From Clostridium brassicae (lineage in GTDB: Bacteria > Bacillota > Clostridia > Clostridiales > Clostridiaceae), in assembly GCF_026738875.1 (NCBI RefSeq), contig NZ_JAPQFJ010000017.1, positions 1 through 64,000 of the forward strand: a DNA stretch of 64,000 bases, in the 5' to 3' direction. The notes under the pieces are model-generated. The model saw only the letters and a list, made by a program, of their open reading frames with translations, was not told the origin of the DNA and searched no databases. Shown here one piece after another: positions 8,902 to 18,136 of this stretch. Position numbers and translations under genes: made by a program. The first letter of the stretch is position 1. Each line of letters starts with the position of its first letter.

Positions 8902-9147
8902 ATGTCTGATAATGTTGGTATCAAAATATTTGGAGTGATTTTTCTATTAATAATCATAGTGTTGGCTGATTTTAATGATTTACTAAATCCAAATTATCCA
9001 CAAAAAGCTAGAGTAGTTTACTTTTCTATAATTGCTATAAATTTAATTGTCAGTATACTTTTAATTAATGGGGTGGAAATAATTAGTCCTGGAATGGTTT
9101 TAGAAAAAATAGTAAGGCTTTTTGTACCAGGGAGACCGGTTCAATAA
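8902..9147 (+). CDS. Small two-helix membrane protein of the germinant receptor operon (possible D subunit)
   Basis: An 81-residue protein with two hydrophobic segments (about residues 8-24 and 40-58) and a short basic tail. It has no enzyme motif. It sits 26 bp after the B subunit behind AAGAGGAG, so it is the last gene of the operon. Small two-helix D subunits that modulate receptor function are known from some Bacillus ger operons. Size, topology and position agree with that class, but I cannot show sequence homology by eye. It could also be an unrelated small membrane protein. Confidence 0.65.
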   Translation: MSDNVGIKIFGVIFLLIIIVLADFNDLLNPNYPQKARVVYFSIIAINLIVSILLINGVEIISPGMVLEKIVRLFVPGRPVQ

Positions 9148-9205
9148 ATTCAATCTATACATATATTTTATAAAACTTACCATATTTATTTAAAACTATA
9201 AAAAT

Positions 9206-9233
9206 TGAACTTTTTATAAAGCTATATCGTATT
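9206..9233 (+). promoter_or_regulatory. Candidate ECF-type autoregulatory promoter
   Basis: TGAAC (9206-9210), a 17-bp spacer and CGTATT (9228-9233) resemble the -35 GAAC / -10 CGT layout used by many ECF sigma factors. It lies directly ahead of the ribosome site of the sigma gene, so the leader would be very short. Confidence 0.4.
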
Positions 9234-9254
9234 AAGGATGAAGGGGGGATAAAC

Positions 9255-9827
9255 TTGGTACTAAGTGATGAAGAATTAATTAATGAAATTCTTAAGGGAA
9301 ACCAATCGGCTATGGAAGTACTTATAAATAGAAATTACAAATTAGTGTATGCGTTTGTATATAGAAACATAGGAACATACCATACTGCACTGGACTTGAC
9401 TCAAGAGAGTTTTATAAAAGTTATGAAAAACCTAAGAAGTTTTAAAAGTTATAAGGGAAATTTTCAACCTTGGCTTTTAAGAATTGCTTTAAATGTTTGT
9501 AAAGATTATTGGAAAAGCGCTTATGTTAAACATAGTGCTGTTGATGATAGCTGTTTAGAACAAGCTTATGAAGAGGAAAATGTTATAAATTATCTAGAAA
9601 AGGTTGAAGAAAGACAAGAAATTAAAAATGCTATGATGCAATTACCAGAAGAACAAAGAGAAGTAATTATATTAAGATACTATAATGATTTAAAAATAAA
9701 GGATATAGCTAGTATAGCAAAAATAAATGAATCTACTGTAAAGTCTAGATTGAGGCTTGCCATAGGAAAGCTTAAAACATTACTACAAAGGGGGGATAAT
9801 AGTGAAAAAAGCAAGAAAACTATTTGA
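9255..9827 (+). CDS. RNA polymerase ECF-type sigma factor
   Basis: A 190-residue sigma-70 factor reduced to regions 2 and 4. Region 2 (about residues 22-90) holds the core-binding sequence ALDLTQESFIKVMKNL. Region 4 (about 120-178) has the HTH motif LPEEQREVIILRYYNDLKIK. The start is TTG at 9255, chosen because AAGGGGGG lies at the right distance and no Met codon occurs until residue 20. The stop overlaps the next gene by 26 bp, the usual sign of a sigma / membrane-partner pair. Target genes are probably this operon itself. Confidence 0.92.
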   Translation: MVLSDEELINEILKGNQSAMEVLINRNYKLVYAFVYRNIGTYHTALDLTQESFIKVMKNLRSFKSYKGNFQPWLLRIALNVCKDYWKSAYVKHSAVDDSCLEQAYEEENVINYLEKVEERQEIKNAMMQLPEEQREVIILRYYNDLKIKDIASIAKINESTVKSRLRLAIGKLKTLLQRGDNSEKSKKTI

Positions 9828-10608
9828 GGATAAGGAGTTTTTAGATATTTCAGATGAAGAAATTGAAGAACTTATATGTAAATTTAATAGCTATAGTATT
9901 GAGTATCCTACTCAGAATCAAATAGATAAATGTATAGAAAATTTAAGTGTTTATGTTCCTAAAAAGAAAAGTTTAATACAGTGGTTTGAAAAACTATTAT
10001 TGAGAGGGCAAATACAAATAACTTATATAAATAAATTATATTGGCTTATAAGTATCTTAATATTTTTAACAACCTTTAAATTGGCTATAAATATGAATAC
10101 TAATCCTTATAAAATTATTATGCTAATAAGTCCCATTCCTTTGTTATTGGGATTTATAGAAATTTTTAAAGGAAAAGAAAATAATATGCTAGAGCTAGAA
10201 TTAAGCTTTAAAATTTCAGGTAAACAAATAATACTTAGTAGAATTATAATAATAGGAATTTTCAACATTATTTTAAATACTGCTATGAGTATATTGTTTT
10301 TTCAAAGTGGAATAGATGTACAATTATTAAAAATTAATATCTTTTGGATGGTTCCTTTTGTTTGGATAAATCTTATAGCATTTGTTATAGCAAAAAAATT
10401 TAGAGGACATTATGTATCATTAGGGGGTATAAGTTTTTGGATTTTATTAGTATCTATTTTGTCTAAAAATGAAGACTTTATAGAAAAAATTATGTATTTG
10501 AATATAGGGGTTTATATTGCTATGGCACTTGTTGGAATGTACTTATACTATAGGGTTCTAAAGAAGTATATGAAAACAGAAGCAAAAGATTTTGAATATG
10601 AAAAATAA
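9802..10608 (+). CDS. Membrane protein coupled to the ECF sigma factor (putative anti-sigma)
   Basis: A 268-residue protein that starts with GTG inside the sigma gene (26-bp overlap, GGGGGGA ribosome site). Residues 1-70 are cytosolic and acidic to mixed. About six hydrophobic helices follow between 72 and 255. Overlap with the sigma gene suggests an anti-sigma role through the N-terminal tail. However, no HxxxCxxC zinc anti-sigma motif is present, and the body looks more like a small ABC-2-type membrane protein. Function is therefore inferred from position only. Confidence 0.6.
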   Translation: MKKARKLFEDKEFLDISDEEIEELICKFNSYSIEYPTQNQIDKCIENLSVYVPKKKSLIQWFEKLLLRGQIQITYINKLYWLISILIFLTTFKLAINMNTNPYKIIMLISPIPLLLGFIEIFKGKENNMLELELSFKISGKQIILSRIIIIGIFNIILNTAMSILFFQSGIDVQLLKINIFWMVPFVWINLIAFVIAKKFRGHYVSLGGISFWILLVSILSKNEDFIEKIMYLNIGVYIAMALVGMYLYYRVLKKYMKTEAKDFEYEK

Positions 10609-10706
10609 GATAAGTATTATGTAAGTTATTTTATGATACTAGAAGAAGATTTTTATAAGTAAATTATGACTTTTAATAAAGAAGTAATTTAATAGGAGAT
10701 AATTAT

Positions 10707-11576
10707 ATGAAACTTAAAATAGATAATTTAACTAAAAAATATTCAGACAAGGTAGCTGTAAAAGACTTTTCTATAGAGATGACTGAAGGTGTTTATGGAC
10801 TTTTAGGTCCCAATGGAGCAGGGAAAACCACATTAATGAGGATGATTTCTGATGTACTTAACCCTACTAGTGGAAAAATTTTAGTGGATAATATAGACAA
10901 AAATGATTTAGGAGAAAATTATAGAGACTTATTAGGATATTTACCTCAGGATATGGGATACTATAAGAATTTTACAGCAGAAAGGTTTTTAAAGTATGTG
11001 GCAGCCTTAAAAGATATTGATAAAAAAATAGCTAAAAAGAGAATAGAAGAGCTTTTAAAAGTTGTTGGGCTTATAGATCATAAAAATAAAAAAATAGGTA
11101 AATTTTCTGGTGGTATGAAACAAAGATTAGGTATAGCTCAAGCATTATTAAATAACCCTCAAATTTTAATATTAGACGAGCCTACATCAGGTTTAGATCC
11201 TAAAGAAAGAATACGTTTCAGAAATTTAATTTCAGACATATCCAAAGATAGAATTATTATTTTGTCTACCCATATTGTTGGGGATATAGAGTATATTGCA
11301 AAACAGGTTATTTTAATAAAAGATGGACAACTTATTAAAGCTTCAACAGGAGATATACTTCTAAAAGAAATGCAAGGGAAAGTTTGGAAAGTAGAAGTGG
11401 AGGAAAAAGATATAGTTAAGTATGAAGAGAGGTATCAAGTAGTAAATATTATGAGAAAAGGAGACAAAGTCCAGCTTAGGATATTAACTAATCATAAGCC
11501 AGAAGAAAATGCTATAGATGTTGAAGCTAATTTTGAAGATATGTATATGCATTATTTTAATGAAAAAATAGAGTAG
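10707..11576 (+). CDS. ABC transporter ATP-binding protein
   Basis: A 289-residue cytosolic ATPase with Walker A GPNGAGKTTLM (residues 34-44), a Q-loop near 79, signature FSGGMKQRLG near 132 and Walker B ILILDEPTSGLD. The 70-residue C-terminal tail is of the kind found in antibiotic/peptide exporter ATPases. It is followed by an ABC-2 permease and preceded by the sigma pair, so it likely powers export of a peptide, drug or envelope component. RBS is AGGAGATAATT. Confidence 0.93.
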   Translation: MKLKIDNLTKKYSDKVAVKDFSIEMTEGVYGLLGPNGAGKTTLMRMISDVLNPTSGKILVDNIDKNDLGENYRDLLGYLPQDMGYYKNFTAERFLKYVAALKDIDKKIAKKRIEELLKVVGLIDHKNKKIGKFSGGMKQRLGIAQALLNNPQILILDEPTSGLDPKERIRFRNLISDISKDRIIILSTHIVGDIEYIAKQVILIKDGQLIKASTGDILLKEMQGKVWKVEVEEKDIVKYEERYQVVNIMRKGDKVQLRILTNHKPEENAIDVEANFEDMYMHYFNEKIE

Positions 11577-11775
11577 ATATTATTAATAATATCAAATTAA
11601 ATTTTAAAATCATATGAAGTTATTATAAGAATTCCTAGGAGTTTTACTCTTTAGATATTTTCTATGGGTATTTTAAAGAAGATATGAGATTAGAATGGAT
11701 GGATATAGGATAAAACAGAGATTGTATTAATTATAAAAAATTAGCTTTACAAATTACATAATAGGAGGATTATAG

Positions 11776-12987
11776 ATGGAGTTATTGAAACAGGAGTTAT
11801 ATAAAATATTTTCTAGAAAGTATTTATTTTTAATACTAGCTTTAATGCTTTTTCTAGCTCATGGATATACTGTAGCTATGATATTTCACCAAGGTAATAA
11901 AACAAATATACTATACGATTATACAAAACCTTTTGAAGGAAAAATAACCAAGAAAAAAGAAGAAAAGATATCTGATCTTCTTAAAATTAATAAAGGCAAA
12001 AATAAAGATAAACAAATTACAGAGGTATATGAAACTATATGGCATAGTTATAACGAACAAAAAAGGCCAAGATTTGTAGCTATATCTGATGTTTTAAGAA
12101 AGGCTGACCCACTTTTTTATAATGAAAAGCTGGATAATAGATTACATGATTTTAAAGGATATAAATTAGATGAATTAGATAATAATTTAAAAGAACTTAA
12201 AAAAGCAGGGAAAGAAAATACTTATGAATATAAAAATAAGAACGTTGCTAATAATATGTATAAAAAACTTTCAGATCCTAAATTTTTTTATGTGGATAGT
12301 TGGGAATATATAGTCACCTTTACGAATAATTCAAATTTGAAGATCATAGTTATAATGCTCTTACTAGGGGTTTCTCCCATTTTTTCAGAGGAATACAAAA
12401 CTAGAGTATCTACAATAATTTTATCTAGTAAAAAAGGTAGAAGCAAGTGTGTTACAGCAAAGATATTGGCAGCTATTATATATGCTATATTTGTAGCTTT
12501 TATATGTAATTTTATAAGTACTATTTTAATAACTAAACTATATGGAATAGAAGGATTTAATGCACCTATGCAATGTTTATTTAATTTTAGTTGTTCCCCT
12601 TATAATTTTACTATAGCACAGTTTAACCTTGCTTTATTTTTTACAAGCATACTTGGAGCTATATTATTTGTAATATTGATACTATTGATATCTAACATTA
12701 CCAAATCTTCTATGATGACTTTCTTTATTTCTGGATTTATATTTGTATTTCCAATGTTATTAGAAAAGTTTGTTAGCATGATTGATGTTTGGTGGGAAAA
12801 ACCTTTGATAAGTCTAAGTATTACACAAATTCTTAGTGCTACAAAAATATATGAGGTATTCAGTACAATTAATATATTTGGACATCCTTTAATTTACCCA
12901 TATTTTATTTTAATCTATTCTATAGCATTAGGAATGTTATTAACTTATTTTTTACAAAAGAGATTAAAATATGAAGAGGTAAAATAA
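11776..12987 (+). CDS. ABC-2 type transporter permease
   Basis: A 403-residue membrane protein. One helix lies at residues 17-37, a large Lys-rich extracytoplasmic domain at about 40-180, and then five or more helices between 188 and 395. This is the ABC-2/CcmB-like permease layout of export systems. RBS TAGGAGGATT precedes the ATG. A 199-bp spacer separates it from the ATPase gene, so it may have an additional promoter. It is the last gene of the sigma/ABC unit. Substrate unknown. Confidence 0.85.
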   Translation: MELLKQELYKIFSRKYLFLILALMLFLAHGYTVAMIFHQGNKTNILYDYTKPFEGKITKKKEEKISDLLKINKGKNKDKQITEVYETIWHSYNEQKRPRFVAISDVLRKADPLFYNEKLDNRLHDFKGYKLDELDNNLKELKKAGKENTYEYKNKNVANNMYKKLSDPKFFYVDSWEYIVTFTNNSNLKIIVIMLLLGVSPIFSEEYKTRVSTIILSSKKGRSKCVTAKILAAIIYAIFVAFICNFISTILITKLYGIEGFNAPMQCLFNFSCSPYNFTIAQFNLALFFTSILGAILFVILILLISNITKSSMMTFFISGFIFVFPMLLEKFVSMIDVWWEKPLISLSITQILSATKIYEVFSTINIFGHPLIYPYFILIYSIALGMLLTYFLQKRLKYEEVK

Positions 12988-13204
12988 TTTTATATGAGAA
13001 ATGTAGATGTATCCAAGTTACATTGTAGAGATTATATTATAATTAAATAATCATAAAAATGGTTTTGGTTTAATATGTGAATTGTTATGTATATATTGTG
13101 AAATGCTTGGATAAAATACAATAAAATAGGCAAAATAATTTAATTTTATAATTATTTAAATTAACATAGTAGGATAAACTTTTATAGAAAGGGTGCAATT
13201 GTAC

Positions 13205-13369
13205 TTGAGCAATATAAATACAATTGGTGTAAGTATACCAAGAAAAGAAGCTCTTGACAAAGTTACAGGAGTAGCAAAATATACTGATGATACAAACTAT
13301 TTTGGTATTTTGCATGCAAAAATACTCACGAGTCGTTATGCACATAGAAAAATTAAATCAATTATGTAA
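13205..13369 (+). pseudogene. N-terminal relic of a xanthine dehydrogenase-type molybdenum hydroxylase large subunit
   Basis: A 54-codon frame starting at TTG 13205, behind AAAGGG, reads as the first part of the molybdopterin subunit of the xanthine dehydrogenase/aldehyde oxidase family. Recognisable blocks are IGVSIPRKEALDKVTG, AKYTDDTNYFG, ILHAKIL and SRYAHRKIKSI. In intact proteins this leads into several hundred more residues; here a stop follows at once and no later part is visible on either strand. I read it as a gene remnant left by deletion. The rest of the 12988-13628 gap has only a long hairpin and AT-rich sequence. Confidence 0.7.
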
Positions 13370-13499
13370 TTGCCAAGTATTAATATATAATAGTTCTTTG
13401 GAATATAGATAAAAATTATACATTTTTCTAAATTCTTAGGATATAATACTAATTTTTATGTTTAATTATCCATATAATTTATAAAATTAAAAATAAATC

Positions 13500-13542
13500 A
13501 AAGGCACATTTTTTCCTGTTATAGAGGAAAAAATGTGCCTTT
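13500..13542 (+). repeat. 17-bp inverted repeat upstream of manA (copy A)
   Basis: AAAGGCACATTTTTTCC and GGAAAAAATGTGCCTTT form a perfect stem around a 9-nt loop. It is part of a block that recurs in altered form at 21683-21720 ahead of a manA fragment. It may terminate incoming transcription, although no long U tract follows the stem. Confidence 0.7.
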
Positions 13543-13628
13543 GATTATGTTTACACTAAAGATATCATAAAGTCAACATTAAGTTAAAGTATAGCTAAAA
13601 AATTAATATATATTGTGGGGGAAAAGAA

Positions 13629-14564
13629 ATGTATCCAATTAAATTTGAAAATTTATATTATTATAAAATTTGGGGAGGAAGAGGCTTTGAAAACTTTAGA
13701 GATAATTTACCAGATGGATATATAGGAGAAAGCTGGGATGTAGCATGTCATAAAAATGGAATTAGTGTTGTAGCTAATGGAGCCTTAAAAGGAAAACGTT
13801 TTGATAAGGTTATTAAAGAATATGGTCACTCTTTAGTTGGTACAGAAGTAAGTATAGAAAAATTCCCTTTACTAGTTAAACTAATAAATGCCAGAGAAGA
13901 TTTATCTGTTCAGGTTCATCCCAATGATGAGTATGCTAAAAAATATGAAAATGAATATGGGAAAACAGAGGCATGGTATGTAATAGAAGCAAAACCAGGT
14001 GCGAAACTAGTTCTTGGAACAAAGAACTGTTCTAAACAACAATTTGCAAAGGCTATTAAGGAAGAAAAAAGTGATAAATATTTAAATGTTGTTGAAGTTA
14101 AAAAAGGAGATTACTTTTTTATAAATAGTGGATTAGTACATGCTATAGGAGAAGGGTTAATAATTGCAGAAATACAACAAAATTCAGATGTTACTTATAG
14201 AGTATATGATTATGGACGAGGAAGAGATGTTCATATTGAAAAATCATTAGATGTAATAAATTTTGATCTTGAAGCAAAAAAAATTTCAAAAAATCAAGTG
14301 GAAGAATTTGATGGATTTTCTAGAGTAATATTATGTGAGAATGGGTATTTTGGAATGGAAAAGTATAGTATAAGAAAAAAATTAAAAGATAATAGTGATG
14401 TGAAAAAGTTTTTTATTATAACTTGTGTTGAAGGAAATGGCAAAATTATATTAAATAATTTAGAAGAGAAAATAAAAAAAGGTGATAGTTATTTGATCCC
14501 AGCTACTTTAGGAAAATATTTTATAGAGGGCAAACTTGAAATTATTAAAACATATCCAAACTAA
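13629..14564 (+). CDS. manA: Class I mannose-6-phosphate isomerase
   Basis: A 311-residue zinc enzyme of the short Firmicute type, converting mannose-6-phosphate to fructose-6-phosphate in the cytosol. The zinc ligands Gln95 and His97 (SVQVHPND), Glu115 and His171 (LVHAIGEG) are present. RBS is GTGGGGGAAAAG. It stands ahead of a PRD activator and a fructose-family PTS, the same gene set as the B. subtilis manR-manP-manA mannose locus, which supports uptake of mannose as the 6-phosphate followed by isomerisation. A decayed partial copy lies at 21789-21966. Confidence 0.93.
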   Translation: MYPIKFENLYYYKIWGGRGFENFRDNLPDGYIGESWDVACHKNGISVVANGALKGKRFDKVIKEYGHSLVGTEVSIEKFPLLVKLINAREDLSVQVHPNDEYAKKYENEYGKTEAWYVIEAKPGAKLVLGTKNCSKQQFAKAIKEEKSDKYLNVVEVKKGDYFFINSGLVHAIGEGLIIAEIQQNSDVTYRVYDYGRGRDVHIEKSLDVINFDLEAKKISKNQVEEFDGFSRVILCENGYFGMEKYSIRKKLKDNSDVKKFFIITCVEGNGKIILNNLEEKIKKGDSYLIPATLGKYFIEGKLEIIKTYPN

Positions 14565-14625
14565 ATCTATAAAATAATTAAAGAAATTTAATAATTAAAT
14601 AGAATGGTGCAAAGGTGATTTTAAT

Positions 14626-16557
14626 ATGATAAGTAATTTTAGATTACAAAAAATTCTAGATATATTTATAGATACCAATAGGGTAGTTACAGGAAAAGAA
14701 TTGTGTACTAAATTGGGAGTTTCATCTAGGACTATTAGAAGTGACATAAAAGAGTTAAATGATATATTAGAAAATCAAGGAGCAATAATTTCTTCGAAAA
14801 AATCAAGAGGATATAGTATAGAAGTTTTTGAAGAAGAGCGGTTTAATAACTTTTTACAAACTATTGATAGAAATGACAACGATAATGATATAGAAGGTAG
14901 GGCTGAATCTGTAATAATACGGCTATTAATAAATGAATTAAAAGGTATAGAAGGAATTACTCAGATAGAATTAGCAGATGAGTTATATGTAAGTATATCA
15001 TCAATAAAAAATGATATAAAGTTAGCTAAAAGCATATTAATAAATTTTACTTTAGATATTGAAAAGATAGGTAATAAGGGAATAAAAATCAGTGGTGATG
15101 AAGAAAGTATAAGATGTTGTATAAATAGATATATTTTTTCTAATAATGAGCTAAAAGAAAATTTGAATTTATTATTTAAGGAAAGTTTAGGTGATAAAAA
15201 TAAGCTATTTGTAAATAGCATACTAAAAGACAATATATCAAAGTTTAAATTTAGATTTTCCGATATAGCTTATAGAGATATAGTATCGTATATAAAGATA
15301 ATATTGGTAAGAAATTATAAGAATAAAACCATTAATTATGATAAAGCCACAATAGAAAAGTTGAAAAATGAACCTAAGTTTAAGATGGCACAAAGTATTT
15401 GTGAAGATATAGAAAAAATAGTTGGAATCAAGATATTAGAAAATGAGGTTTTATATCTTACTAAGCATATTATAGCCAGTAGTTCTATTGGAATTGATAA
15501 CGAAAGTGGAATAAATTCTTTAGAAAAACAAGATGAAATTTTAATAGATATACTAGCTTCTATTAATAATATATTCAGTATAGATTTTACTAAAGATAGT
15601 ATGCTTATAAATTTTTTAGGCCCACATCTTAAGGCATCTATTAATAGAGCTAAATATGGGATTAAAATAGAAAATTCAATGCTGAGTTTGATAAAAAACA
15701 ACTACCCATTGGCTTTAGAACTTGCCGTATTGGCAAATAGTATTATTAAGCGGAAAGAGGGTTTTGACTTAACAGAAGATGATATTGGGTTTATAGCACT
15801 ACATTTTGCAGCAGCTCTTGAGAGAGTAAAGTATAAAAATAAGACTACTGTTAAGAATGCCATAATAGTTTGTACTACGGGAGTTGGAACTTCATTGCTA
15901 CTTAAAGTTAAATTAAAGACACATTTTAAGGATAGATTAAACATAGTAGATACTATTCCATGGTACGAATTTAATGACAATATATTAAACAAAGTAGATT
16001 TAATAATATCTACTATTCCTTTAGAAAATAAGTGTGATAAAGTAATTCACATTAAAAGATTATTAGATGATGAGGAAATAAAAATGATGGAAGATAAATT
16101 ATACAATAATAATTTAAATAAAAATGGATTTATTACAAAATTTAATAAAAATTTATTTTTTATAGATGTTGAAGTTAGTGATCGTGATAGTCTGCTAAAT
16201 TTTGTGACAGATAAGTTAATTAAAAGTAATTATATTACTGAAATTGTAAAGAAAGAGGTATTTAAACGTGAAAAATTAGCTGGCACTGAAATAGGAAATT
16301 TAGTAGCTATACCACATACAATGCATAAAGATATTAAGGAATCTTTTATATCAGTATCAATACTAAAAAAGCCAATAGATTGGGATAAAGATAAAGTGCA
16401 ATTGGTTTTACTTATAGGTATGGCAAATAGTTATAATAATAATTGGAAATTATATTTGGAGAAGTTATATAAAAATATTATAAATATAGAGATAGTACAA
16501 GAAATGATAAAAGCTCGTACTTTTGAAGATTTAAAAAAGGTAATTGATAAGTTTTGA
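14626..16557 (+). CDS. PTS-regulated transcriptional activator (MtlR/ManR/LicR type, PRD protein)
   Basis: A 643-residue regulator. Domains in order are N-terminal HTH (residues about 5-60, VSSRTIRSDIKEL), a second HTH (about 95-160), PRD1 and PRD2 (about 180-410, with His-containing motifs such as IGFIALHFAAALERV), an EIIB-like domain starting IVCTTGVGTS near 422, and an EIIA-like domain with VAIPHTMH near 565. Such proteins activate sugar operons and are controlled by PTS phosphorylation. Its place between manA and the PTS genes points to mannose. It begins 61 bp after manA behind AAAGGTGA and is probably co-transcribed with it. Confidence 0.9.
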   Translation: MISNFRLQKILDIFIDTNRVVTGKELCTKLGVSSRTIRSDIKELNDILENQGAIISSKKSRGYSIEVFEEERFNNFLQTIDRNDNDNDIEGRAESVIIRLLINELKGIEGITQIELADELYVSISSIKNDIKLAKSILINFTLDIEKIGNKGIKISGDEESIRCCINRYIFSNNELKENLNLLFKESLGDKNKLFVNSILKDNISKFKFRFSDIAYRDIVSYIKIILVRNYKNKTINYDKATIEKLKNEPKFKMAQSICEDIEKIVGIKILENEVLYLTKHIIASSSIGIDNESGINSLEKQDEILIDILASINNIFSIDFTKDSMLINFLGPHLKASINRAKYGIKIENSMLSLIKNNYPLALELAVLANSIIKRKEGFDLTEDDIGFIALHFAAALERVKYKNKTTVKNAIIVCTTGVGTSLLLKVKLKTHFKDRLNIVDTIPWYEFNDNILNKVDLIISTIPLENKCDKVIHIKRLLDDEEIKMMEDKLYNNNLNKNGFITKFNKNLFFIDVEVSDRDSLLNFVTDKLIKSNYITEIVKKEVFKREKLAGTEIGNLVAIPHTMHKDIKESFISVSILKKPIDWDKDKVQLVLLIGMANSYNNNWKLYLEKLYKNIINIEIVQEMIKARTFEDLKKVIDKF

Positions 16558-16607
16558 TAAAAGAATAAGGCACTATATTGCCACTATAATAGGAAAAAGT
16601 CTGCCTG

Positions 16608-16634
16608 TGAATGCGTTTACAGTAAACGTATAAT
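16608..16634 (+). promoter_or_regulatory. CcpA-type cre site and -10 element of the mannose PTS operon
   Basis: TGAATGCGTTTACA (16608-16621) matches the cre consensus TGWAANCGNTNWCA at all but one position. It overlaps the perfect palindrome CGTTTACAGTAAACG (16614-16628), which abuts TATAAT (16629-16634). The -35 hexamer at the proper distance is poor (TGTGAA), fitting a promoter that needs the PRD activator and is shut by CcpA when glucose is present. Confidence 0.6.
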
Positions 16635-16692
16635 AAAGATAGCAAATAAAGCATATAGAAAAATTAATTTTATAGGTGGGGGAGATGAGAAT

Positions 16693-18108
16693 ATGAAATT
16701 ATTAGCAGTAACATCATGTCCAGTTGGCATTGCTCATACTTATATAGCAGCAGAAAAACTAAATAAGATGGCAGAAAAAATGGGAGTAGAAATCAAAGTT
16801 GAAACTCAAGGATCAACTGGTGCAGAAAATGTAATAACAGAGGAGGATATTAAAGAAGCAGATGGTATAATTATTGCAGCAGATAAAGCAGTTAGTTTAG
16901 AAAGATTTGCAGGAATGGCAATGATAGAGTGTCCAATAGCTAAAGCTATAAAAGAACCAAATACTTTAATCCAAATGTTCTTAGATGGAAAAGTAGAAAA
17001 GAAAAAAGTAAAAACTATGAAGAGTGTTGATGAAGCTAAAACGGAATTAAAAGCTAAGCAACCTGGTTTTTATAAACACTTAATGGGTGGCGTTTCATAT
17101 ATGATTCCAGTTGTAGTTGTTGCAGGATTATTGATAGCAATAGCATTAGCATTTGGAGGGCAACCGACTAAATCGGGGCTTGTAATACCAGATGATTCAA
17201 TATGGAAGAAGGTAGAAATGATTGGTGGAGCGGGATTTACATTTATGGTACCAGTGCTTTCTGGATTTATTGCTTACTCAATAGCTGATAGACCAGGTTT
17301 AGCGCCAGGATTAATTGGAGGATATATAGCAGTAAATGGTTCTTTCTATGGATCAGAAGCAAATGCCGGATTTTTAGGTGGTATAATAACAGGTTTTTTA
17401 GCAGGATATGTGGCTAAAGCATTAAAATCAATTAAAGTTCCAAATATAATTAAACCAATAATGCCAATAATTATAATACCAATAATATCAACCCTAGTAA
17501 CAGGATTAGCATTTATATTAATTTTAGGAGGACCAATAACCGCAATATTTGAAGGATTAACTAAATTCTTAGCTGGGTTATCAGGAGCAAGTTCAATAGT
17601 GTTAGCTACTATATTAGGTGCTATGATTGCATTTGATATGGGTGGTCCAGTAAATAAAACAGCATTTTTATTTGGAGTTTCAATGATAACTGCAGGTAAT
17701 CCAGAAATAATGGGTCCAATAGCAGCAGCAGTAGCAATTCCACCAATAGGAATGGGTATTGCAACATTTATAGGTAAAAAGTATTACAGTGAAGATGAAG
17801 CTGATGCTGGTAAGGCAGCATTTGCAATGGGGCTTTGTGGAATAACAGAAGGGGCAATTCCTTTTGCATCAATGGATCCTATAAGAGTTATACCTTCACT
17901 AATAGTAGGTTCAGTAGTTGGGGCTAATATAGCTGTATTAGGAAAAGTTGCAGATAGAGTACCTCATGGAGGACCAATAGTTGCTTTAATGGGAGGGATT
18001 GATAGCATAATAATGTTTTTGGTGGCAATAGTAGTAGGATCAATAATAACAGCTTTAATGGTTAATGCTTTAAAAGGAATAAAAATGAAGAAGAATAAAA
18101 TGGCTTAA
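16693..18108 (+). CDS. PTS fructose-family EIIBC component, probably mannose transporter
   Basis: A 471-residue membrane transporter. Residues 1-100 are the fructose-type EIIB domain with phosphocysteine Cys9 in AVTSCPVGIAHTYIAAE. Residues about 125-465 are the EIIC channel with many Gly-rich helices (FDMGGPVNKTAFLFG, GITEGAIPFA). EIIA is supplied by the next gene. RBS is the strong GGTGGGGGAGATG. Sequence family is fructose, but fructose-family permeases that carry mannose exist (ManP), and the manA/activator context favours mannose here. Confidence 0.9.
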   Translation: MKLLAVTSCPVGIAHTYIAAEKLNKMAEKMGVEIKVETQGSTGAENVITEEDIKEADGIIIAADKAVSLERFAGMAMIECPIAKAIKEPNTLIQMFLDGKVEKKKVKTMKSVDEAKTELKAKQPGFYKHLMGGVSYMIPVVVVAGLLIAIALAFGGQPTKSGLVIPDDSIWKKVEMIGGAGFTFMVPVLSGFIAYSIADRPGLAPGLIGGYIAVNGSFYGSEANAGFLGGIITGFLAGYVAKALKSIKVPNIIKPIMPIIIIPIISTLVTGLAFILILGGPITAIFEGLTKFLAGLSGASSIVLATILGAMIAFDMGGPVNKTAFLFGVSMITAGNPEIMGPIAAAVAIPPIGMGIATFIGKKYYSEDEADAGKAAFAMGLCGITEGAIPFASMDPIRVIPSLIVGSVVGANIAVLGKVADRVPHGGPIVALMGGIDSIIMFLVAIVVGSIITALMVNALKGIKMKKNKMA

Positions 18109-18136
18109 TTAGTGCATATTTAAAGGAGACATAAAA

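Noticed and set aside
13085-13345. 86-residue minus-strand frame in the gap after the ABC permease
   Set aside because: It opposes the molybdenum hydroxylase relic, has no ribosome site and shows no domain.
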